DNA of 64,000 bases, taken from assembly GCF_014084105.1 (NCBI RefSeq), contig NZ_CP048289.1:8503922-8567921 (forward strand), in the 5' to 3' direction. Of the stretch, positions 58,556-64,000 are shown piece by piece; the first letter of the stretch is position 1; every line of letters begins with the position of its first letter. The stretch comes from Streptacidiphilus sp. P02-A3a (GTDB lineage Bacteria > Actinomycetota > Actinomycetes > Streptomycetales > Streptomycetaceae). The notes below the pieces were generated by a model. That model was given only the letters and a program-made list of their open reading frames with translations, ran no database searches and was not told the origin of the DNA. The translations under genes were made by a program, and so were the position numbers.

Positions 58556-59948
58556 CCGCCAGCGGCGCGCTCCCCGGCGCGGCCCCGGGGCCGTCGCCCG
58601 GAAGGTCCCCGGGCCTGGCGCGGAGCATCAGCGCGCAGGTCGCGGCGACCACACAGAGCCCGCCCGCGCCGTACCAGGCCAGGTTGTAGCTGCCCAACTG
58701 GTCGCGGACCACGCCCGCCAGGAAGGCCACCACCGCCGCGCCCACCTGGTGGCCGCAGAGCACCCAGCCGAAGACGATGGGCGCGTCCGCGCCGAACCAC
58801 TGGCGGCACAGCGCCACCGTCGGCGGCACCGTGGCCACCCAGTCCAGGCCGTAGAAGATGATGAAGATCAGCATGCTGAAGTGCACCGTGCGCGCGAACA
58901 GCACCGGCAGGAACAGCAGCGAGACGCCGCGCAGCAGGTAGTAGGTGCCGAGCAGCCGACGGCAGTCCAGCCGGTCGGTCAGCCAGCCCGAGAAGACCGT
59001 GCCGACCACGTCGAACACCCCGACCAGCGCCAGCAGGCCCGCCGCCGTGGTCTCCACCATGCCGTGGTCCTCGGCGGCCGGAATGAAGTGCGTGCCCACC
59101 AGGCCGTTGGTGGTCGCCCCGCAGATCGCGAAGGAGCCCGCGAGCAGCCAGAACGGCCGGGTGCCGGCGGCCTGCCGGAGCACCCGCAGCGCGCGCGGTC
59201 CGGCGCTGCGCTCCACGGTCCGCACCGCCTTCCGCGCGTTCTGTTCGTCCTGCTCGACCTGCTCGCGCGAGGTCGCGCCGTACGGCAGCAGGCCCAGGTC
59301 GGCCGGGCGTTCACGGAGCAGCAGCAGCACGATCGGGACCACCGCCAGGGCCGCGCCGCCGACCAGCAGCGAGGCGCTGCGCCAGCCGTAGGAGTTGATC
59401 AACCAGGCCAGTACCGGCAGGAAGACCAGGTTCCCGGCCGCGCTCGCCGCCGTGAGCACGCCGGTCACCAGCCCGCGCCGGGCGAAGAACCAGCGGTTGG
59501 TGACCGTGGCGCTGAACGCCAGCGCCATCGCGCCGCTGCCGATGCCGACCAGCACGCCCCAGCACAACAGCAGTTCCCAGGCCTGGGTCATGAACACGGT
59601 GAGCCCGCTGCCGCAGGCCATCACCGTGAGCGCGGCGGCGACCACCGGGCGGATGCCGAAACGGTCCATCAGCGCCGCCGCGAAGGGCGCGGTGAGGCCG
59701 TTCAGCACCATGTTGATCGAGACGGCCAGCGAGATGATCCCGTACGACCAGCCGAACTGCATGTTCAGCGGATCCATCAACAGCGAGGGCGTGGACCGGA
59801 ATCCGGCCGCGCCGACCAGTACCAGCAGGCAGACGGCGGCGACGACCCAGGCGTAGTGCAACCGGGGGCCGGCCGCCTCGGGTATCGACCGGCCGGTGAC
59901 CGGCAGTTCGCTCGGGGAGGGGTCATTGGTCAGGGGTTGACTGGTCAT
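58545..59948 (-). CDS. MFS transporter (OFA/monocarboxylate-like)
   Basis: A 467-residue transporter with 12 predicted membrane segments, from HYAWVVAAVCLLVLVGAAGF to AWYGAGGLCVVAATCALML. The motif DRFGIRPVVAAALTVMA after the second segment and the central basic/acidic loop (SREQVEQDEQNARKAVRTVE) are typical. It could import organic acids that feed the neighbouring acyl-CoA pathway, an inference from location only. No operator of the CTGAC set precedes it. Divergent from the GlxA-type regulator. Confidence 0.82.
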   Translation of the reverse strand: MTSQPLTNDPSPSELPVTGRSIPEAAGPRLHYAWVVAAVCLLVLVGAAGFRSTPSLLMDPLNMQFGWSYGIISLAVSINMVLNGLTAPFAAALMDRFGIRPVVAAALTVMACGSGLTVFMTQAWELLLCWGVLVGIGSGAMALAFSATVTNRWFFARRGLVTGVLTAASAAGNLVFLPVLAWLINSYGWRSASLLVGGAALAVVPIVLLLLRERPADLGLLPYGATSREQVEQDEQNARKAVRTVERSAGPRALRVLRQAAGTRPFWLLAGSFAICGATTNGLVGTHFIPAAEDHGMVETTAAGLLALVGVFDVVGTVFSGWLTDRLDCRRLLGTYYLLRGVSLLFLPVLFARTVHFSMLIFIIFYGLDWVATVPPTVALCRQWFGADAPIVFGWVLCGHQVGAAVVAFLAGVVRDQLGSYNLAWYGAGGLCVVAATCALMLRARPGDLPGDGPGAAPGSAPLAVTG

Positions 59949-60050
59949 GACGGGAGTCTGGCGACCACGGCCCGGCCCGGACGACTGGCCGGAGGGACAC
60001 ATTGCGCAAGGATCGGGCCACGCGGCATGCCAGGGCCTATCTTTCGGTCC

Positions 60051-61136
60051 ATGTCCCAGACCCCGCTCCTCCCCTGGTCCCCGGCCCGCGGCAGTCGACC
60101 GCAGGGCGGCCCGCACCGCGTCGCGGTGCTCGCGCTGCCCGGCGTGGTGGCCTTCGAACTCGCCACGCCCTCAAGGATCTTCGGCTCCACCCAGGAGATG
60201 CACGAGGAGCCGATGTACGACGTCCGCACCTGCACCGTGGACGGCGGGCCGGTGCAGACCGGGAGCGACTTCCGGGTCCAGGTGGACCACGGACCGGAAC
60301 TGCTGGCCGAGGTCGACACCGTGATCGTCCCGGCCTCGCGCGTGGTCGACACGATCTGCCAGCAGGGGCGGCTGCCGGAGGACGTCGCGGCCGCCCTGGC
60401 GCTGGTCCGGCCGGGCACCCGAATGGTGTCCATCTGCACCGGGGCGTTCGTACTGGCCGCGGCCGGGCTGCTGGACGGGCGCCCGGCGACCACGCACTGG
60501 CGCTACAGCGAGCCGTTCCGACGGCTGTTCCCCCAGGTCAAGCTGAACCTGGACGTGCTGTTCACGGACGACGGCGACGTGCTGACCTCGGGCGGGGTGG
60601 CCGCCGGGGTGGATCTGAGCCTGCACATCCTGCGCCGCGACCACGGCGCGCGGGTGGCCAACCGGGCGGCCCGGCACTGCATCGTCCCGCCCTGGCGGGA
60701 GGGCGGCCAGGCGCAGTACGTCGAGCTGCCGGTACCCGATCCGGGCGACCAGGGCACGGCCCCGGCCCGCGCCTGGGCACTGAAACGGCTGGCGGAGCCG
60801 CTGGCGCTACAGGAGTTGGCGGCGCGCGCGGGGATGAGCGTGCGCACCTTCACCCGCCGCTTCCGGGAGGAGACGGGGCTGAGCCCGGTGCAGTGGATGA
60901 TCCGTCAGCGCGTCTACCGGGCAAGGGATCTGCTGGAGACAACCGATCTGACGGTGGATCGGATAGCCCGGGAGACCGGCTTCGGAACCGCCGCCTCGAT
61001 GCGCAAGCACCTGCAGGAGGTACTCGGGGTGGCCCCCTCCTCCTACCGGAAGACCTTCCGCACGGCGGTAGTTGACCCGGTCGGCGCGGACGCTCAGCCG
61101 CGCGGCGGCAGTGTCCAGGCGGCGGTCGTCTCGTAG
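60051..61136 (+). CDS. GlxA-type (DJ-1/PfpI plus AraC) transcriptional regulator
   Basis: A 361-residue regulator: N-terminal amidase-like domain (HRVAVLALPGVVAFELATPS, then RMVSICTGAFVLAAAGLLDG with the nucleophile-elbow Cys) and a C-terminal AraC HTH pair (LALQELAARAGMSVRTFTRR, FREETGLSPVQWMIRQRVYR, LTVDRIARETGFGTAASMRK). Members regulate nitrogen, quaternary amine or stress genes. Divergent from the MFS gene with about 100 bp between, so it may control it. The 3' end overlaps thpR by 43 nt tail to tail. Confidence 0.87.
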   Translation: MSQTPLLPWSPARGSRPQGGPHRVAVLALPGVVAFELATPSRIFGSTQEMHEEPMYDVRTCTVDGGPVQTGSDFRVQVDHGPELLAEVDTVIVPASRVVDTICQQGRLPEDVAAALALVRPGTRMVSICTGAFVLAAAGLLDGRPATTHWRYSEPFRRLFPQVKLNLDVLFTDDGDVLTSGGVAAGVDLSLHILRRDHGARVANRAARHCIVPPWREGGQAQYVELPVPDPGDQGTAPARAWALKRLAEPLALQELAARAGMSVRTFTRRFREETGLSPVQWMIRQRVYRARDLLETTDLTVDRIARETGFGTAASMRKHLQEVLGVAPSSYRKTFRTAVVDPVGADAQPRGGSVQAAVVS

Positions 61137-61684
61137 TGCCTTCCGGCGCCGATACTCTGACTGTCCATCAGCCGCAGCGCGCCGGTCGGCCAGGGTTCAC
61201 CGCGAAAGCCCGCGAGGGCGTCCGCCAGCGGTCCGAGGTCGGCCGCCCCGGGACGCCGGGGGCCGCGGTCGCGGCTGTCCCGGGGGACGCTGCTGCGGGC
61301 CAGGGTGAGGTGGCCGGTGAAGGGGTGGTCGTCGGTCCCGATGCCGACCCGGCCGACCGCCTCCGTGGTCGCCCCGGCCAGCCGGGCGAGCGCGGCGGTG
61401 TCGCCGCCGACCCCGGCCCAGAGCGCCCGGTCGCCGAACCGGCCGCCGCCGCCCAGCCGCAGCTCGAACTCCGGCTGCCCGGCCGCGACCGCCGCCAGCC
61501 CGCGCTCCAGCTCGGGCAGCGTCCCGTCGTCGACCTGGCCGAGGAAGGCGAGGGTCAGGTGCCAGGTCGGCAGCGCGGTCCAGCGCAGCGCCGCCGCCTG
61601 CGGCAGGGCGTGCAGCGGGCGGACGGCGGCGGCCAGCTCCTGGAGCGCCGACCGTGGTGGCACGATCGCGACGAAGAGTTTCAC
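61094..61684 (-). CDS. thpR: RNA 2',3'-cyclic phosphodiesterase (2'-5' RNA ligase family)
   Basis: A 196-residue 2H phosphoesterase. The two HxT motifs are visible as WHLTLAFLGQVDDG (near residue 41) and FTGHLTLARSSVP (near residue 125), and the N-terminus MKLFVAIVPPRSALQELAAA is typical of ThpR. It hydrolyses 2',3'-cyclic RNA ends in vitro; the cellular role is unclear. Intact and monocistronic. Confidence 0.9.
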   Translation of the reverse strand: MKLFVAIVPPRSALQELAAAVRPLHALPQAAALRWTALPTWHLTLAFLGQVDDGTLPELERGLAAVAAGQPEFELRLGGGGRFGDRALWAGVGGDTAALARLAGATTEAVGRVGIGTDDHPFTGHLTLARSSVPRDSRDRGPRRPGAADLGPLADALAGFRGEPWPTGALRLMDSQSIGAGRHYETTAAWTLPPRG

Positions 61685-61743
61685 CAGCGCATTCTCCCGG
61701 AAATCCGGTGCCTGCCAACCCCGGAGCCGGATAGAAACGGATC

Positions 61744-62265
61744 ATGCATATTCGCAGAGGCACACCCGAGGATGTCGATGCCGTTCTGGCGCTGCTGGAC
61801 GGCGCCGTGGAGTGGCTGGTCGCGCAGGGCCGCACGGGACAGTGGGGCACCGAGCCCTGGTCCACCCAGCCGGCGTTCACGGAGCGGGTCACCGGCCGGG
61901 CGGAGCGTGGCGAGCTGCGGGTCGCCGAGCTGGACGGCCAGGTGGCGGGGGCGCTGAGCGTCTCGGAGACGGCGGCCGCCTACGTCACCCCGGCCGGGGA
62001 ACCGGAGCTGTACGTGAACCTGCTGGCGACCGACCGACGGCACGAGGGCCGGGGCGTCGGCGCGGCGCTGCTGGACGAGGCCCGCGCGGAGGCCCGGCGG
62101 CGCGGCCTGCCGCTGCTGCGGGTGGACTGCTTCGCGGGCGACGACCAGAAGCTGGTGGGCTACTACCGGAGCCAGGGCTTCGCCGAGGTCGGCCCGTTCA
62201 CCGTCCGCCGGGCGGGCCTGCCGGACTGGCCGGGGATGCTGCTGGCCCAGCGCCTGGACCGGTAG
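61744..62265 (+). CDS. GNAT-family N-acetyltransferase
   Basis: A 173-residue GNAT: MHIRRGTPEDVDAVLALLDG at the start, acetyl-CoA motif LLATDRRHEGRGVGAALLDE (R-x-x-G-x-G/A type) and GYYRSQGFAEVG near the C-terminus. The substrate cannot be inferred. Divergent from thpR, and convergent with the MFS gene across a strong terminator. Confidence 0.87.
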   Translation: MHIRRGTPEDVDAVLALLDGAVEWLVAQGRTGQWGTEPWSTQPAFTERVTGRAERGELRVAELDGQVAGALSVSETAAAYVTPAGEPELYVNLLATDRRHEGRGVGAALLDEARAEARRRGLPLLRVDCFAGDDQKLVGYYRSQGFAEVGPFTVRRAGLPDWPGMLLAQRLDR

Positions 62266-62319
62266 CACTCGGACCGGCGGGCCCCGGACCGGCGGCGCGG
62301 ACCGCCGCGCCGGTCGCGT

Positions 62320-62371
62320 ACCAGCCCGGTGATCCTGCCCGCAGGCGGTCGGGCGGGATCACCGGGCTGGT
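62320..62371. terminator. Bidirectional terminator between the GNAT and MFS genes
   Basis: Very stable hairpin: 16 bp of ACCAGCCCGGTGATCC pair with their exact complement, extended by about six further pairs. It sits between convergent stop codons, the outer base touching the MFS stop (62371-62373). Confidence 0.85.
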
Positions 62372-63876
62372 CAGGCCTGCCGGGGCACGAACGCGATCAG
62401 CTGGTGCTCGGGACCGCGTTGCAGGTCGAAGCTCAGCCGCAGGTTGCCGATCCGGGCGATCACCACGCCGATCACGGCGGCGGCGAGGGTCGAGATCAGC
62501 CCGCAGATCAACAGCCCGACCCGCGGCCCGTACTGCTCGGTGATCCAGCCGACCAGCGGCGCGCCCAGCGGCGTCCCGCCCGCGAACACCATCATGTACA
62601 GGCTCATCACACGGCCGCGCATGGCCGGGGTGGTCCGCAGCTGGATCAGCGAGTTCGCCGCCGTGTTCAGGGTCAGCCCGAACATCCCGACCAGGGTCAG
62701 CAGCGCCGCGAAGAGCCAGTAGGACGGCGCGAATCCGGCGACCGTCTCCAGCACGCCGAAGGCCAGCGCCGCGCCGACCAGCAGCCGCAGCCGAGGCTTG
62801 GCGCGCCGGGCCGCGAGCAGCGCACCGACCAGCGAGCCGACCGCCATCGAGGTGTTCAGCAGCCCGTACAGGCCCGGTCCCACGTGGAAGACGTGGTACG
62901 CGAAGGCGGACAGGATGATCGCGAAGTTGAAGCCGAAGGTCCCGATGAAGCCGACCAGGACGATCGGCCAGATCAGGTCGGGGCGCCCGGCGACGTAGTG
63001 GAGTCCGGCCCGCAGCTGCCCCTTCTCCCGGGGCTGCTTCGGGTAGGGGTGCAGCTCCGAGCCGCGCATGGCGAGCAGCCCGAGGATGACCGCCGCGAAG
63101 GAGGCCGCGTTGATCGCGAAGGCCCAGCCGGTCCCGAAGGCGGCCATCAGGCCACCGGCGACGGCCGGGCCGATCAGCCGCGCGGTCTGGAAGTTGGCCG
63201 CGTTCAGGCTGACCGCGTTGCCGAGGTCCTTCTTGCCGACCATCTCCGCCACGAAGGTCTGCCGGGTCGGGTTGTCCACCACCGTGACCATGCCGAGCAG
63301 GAACGCCAGCAGGTAGATGTGCCAGACCTGGACCACGCCGGTCAGCGTCAGCACCGCGAGCACGGCGGCGAGCACGCCCATCGCGCCCTGGGTGGCGACC
63401 AGCAGCTTCCGCTTGGGGAAGCGATCCGACAGCACCCCGCCGTAGAGGCCGAACAGCAGCATCGGCAGGAACTGCATGGCGGTGGTGATACCGACCGCGA
63501 AGGCGCTGCCGGTGAGGCTGAGGACCAGCCAGTCCTGGGCGACGCGCTGGATCCAGGTCCCGGAGTTGGAGACCACCTGGCCGAGGAAGAAGTAGCGGTA
63601 GTTGCGGTTGCTCAGTGCGGAGAACATTCCGCCGCGCTTGCCCTTGGCGGGCCGGTCCTCGACCGGCTGGGCGGCGGTGTTCCGGAGCGCCGACGGCCGG
63701 TCGGCCGGGGTCGGCGCGGTGCGTTCGTCGGGGTCGTCGTCGGCGGGGACGACGAGCGGCGAAGCGAGTGGCGCGTCAGCGGTGTCGGCCTCGGAGGCGA
63801 GGCCGCTGGTGCTGAGGGGGCTGCTGGGGTTGGTAGGACGTATGGGCTCTGTGGTGGCTCCGGTCAGCGATGGCAA
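62371..63876 (-). CDS. MFS exporter (DHA3/EntS-like)
   Basis: A 501-residue transporter. A disordered N-terminal 85 residues precede LSNRNYRYFFLGQVVSNSGT, the start of a 12-segment core; GVLSDRFPKRKLLVATQGAM is the loop 2-3 MFS motif, DNPTRQTFVAEMVGKKDLGN and GRVMSLYMMVFAGGTPLGAP are typical of the DHA3/EntS group of drug or siderophore exporters. The start appears to be TTG 63876, behind AGGGG. A MarR-family gene ends 32 nt upstream on the same strand, the common regulator-exporter order in streptomycetes. Confidence 0.87.
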   Translation of the reverse strand: MPSLTGATTEPIRPTNPSSPLSTSGLASEADTADAPLASPLVVPADDDPDERTAPTPADRPSALRNTAAQPVEDRPAKGKRGGMFSALSNRNYRYFFLGQVVSNSGTWIQRVAQDWLVLSLTGSAFAVGITTAMQFLPMLLFGLYGGVLSDRFPKRKLLVATQGAMGVLAAVLAVLTLTGVVQVWHIYLLAFLLGMVTVVDNPTRQTFVAEMVGKKDLGNAVSLNAANFQTARLIGPAVAGGLMAAFGTGWAFAINAASFAAVILGLLAMRGSELHPYPKQPREKGQLRAGLHYVAGRPDLIWPIVLVGFIGTFGFNFAIILSAFAYHVFHVGPGLYGLLNTSMAVGSLVGALLAARRAKPRLRLLVGAALAFGVLETVAGFAPSYWLFAALLTLVGMFGLTLNTAANSLIQLRTTPAMRGRVMSLYMMVFAGGTPLGAPLVGWITEQYGPRVGLLICGLISTLAAAVIGVVIARIGNLRLSFDLQRGPEHQLIAFVPRQA

Positions 63877-63907
63877 TAGCTTGGTTCCCCTGGTGTGTAG
63901 CGGTGGA

Positions 63908-64000
63908 TCAGAGTTGTGCGAGGCGCTCCAGCACCGGCGCGGCGGCCCGCAGGACCGCCCACTCCTCCGGCGTGAGGCCGGTGGCGAGATCGGCCAGCCA
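63908..64000 (-). CDS. MarR-family regulator, C-terminal end only
   Basis: The last 30 residues: WLADLATGLTPEEWAVLRAA and then APVLERLAQL, stop at 63908-63910. This fits the C-terminal helix of MarR-family proteins (LTPEE..L...LP.LERL). The remainder is outside the window. Same strand as the MFS exporter, so probably its regulator. Confidence 0.65.
   Translation of the reverse strand, partial: WLADLATGLTPEEWAVLRAAAPVLERLAQL

Overview
The window is high-GC actinomycete DNA, most likely Streptomycetaceae (Streptomyces, Kitasatospora or Streptacidiphilus). The reasons are the gene order galU - glp/moeA-like - moaC - mog - GNAT - sepX(glpR) - tRNA-Ala, an HrdD-like sigma factor with a sigma-R-type promoter, RacP/DUF6192-type genes and very high GC3. 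I cannot name the species.

Positions 1-1055 hold the 3' part of a CU044_5270-type gene. Positions 1249-19624 are an accessory region ending exactly at the 3' end of tRNA-Ala(CGC). It reads as three tandem, partly decayed copies of one cargo-carrying mobile element (units A, B and C). Each unit starts with a left-end module holding two GATCGCTTCCC-type repeats exactly 22 bp apart, immediately followed by variable cargo (HAD-like protein, SMI1/KNR4 protein, small unknown proteins, RacP, DUF6192). A conserved backbone follows: coiled-coil winged-helix protein, antiparallel small HTH protein, degenerate tyrosine-recombinase-like protein, translationally coupled DDE-transposase-like protein, conserved hairpin, right end. 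Unit A lost its recombinase and transposase. Unit B's transposase has a frameshift and an IS21-family insertion (8531-11451, 5-bp target duplication) that carries a broken passenger gene. Unit C's recombinase is frameshifted and its transposase has a nonsense codon. An 11-bp repeat, CTGTTGGGTGG, bounds the array at 1325-1335 and 19614-19624.

From 19.6 to 32.4 kb lies conserved chromosome: sepX/glpR, glp-like moeA, moaC and mog (molybdopterin and divisome), galU, a GGDEF protein, 5-formyl-THF cyclo-ligase, a large penicillin-acylase-family protein, an FmdB-like zinc ribbon gene behind a CIRCE-like operator, and hrdD. From 32.7 to 36.3 kb is a two-gene glycosyltransferase operon.

From 36.4 to 59.9 kb acyl-CoA and steroid-like catabolic genes (FadD3-like ligase, two Ltp/thiolase-like proteins, two DUF35 proteins, acyl-CoA dehydrogenase, ADP-forming acyl-CoA synthetase, enoyl-CoA hydratase, HsaB-like flavin reductase, MFS transporter) are interspersed with galE, a PQQ-propeller Ser/Thr kinase, a CFA-synthase-like methyltransferase, a FabH-like ketosynthase and an L,D-transpeptidase. 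Seven near-identical palindromes (CTGAC-N5-GTCAG) lie upstream of these catabolic genes and define a probable TetR-type regulon; the TetR gene at 45145 sits in the middle. From 60 to 64 kb are a GlxA-type regulator, thpR, a GNAT, an MFS exporter and the end of a MarR gene.
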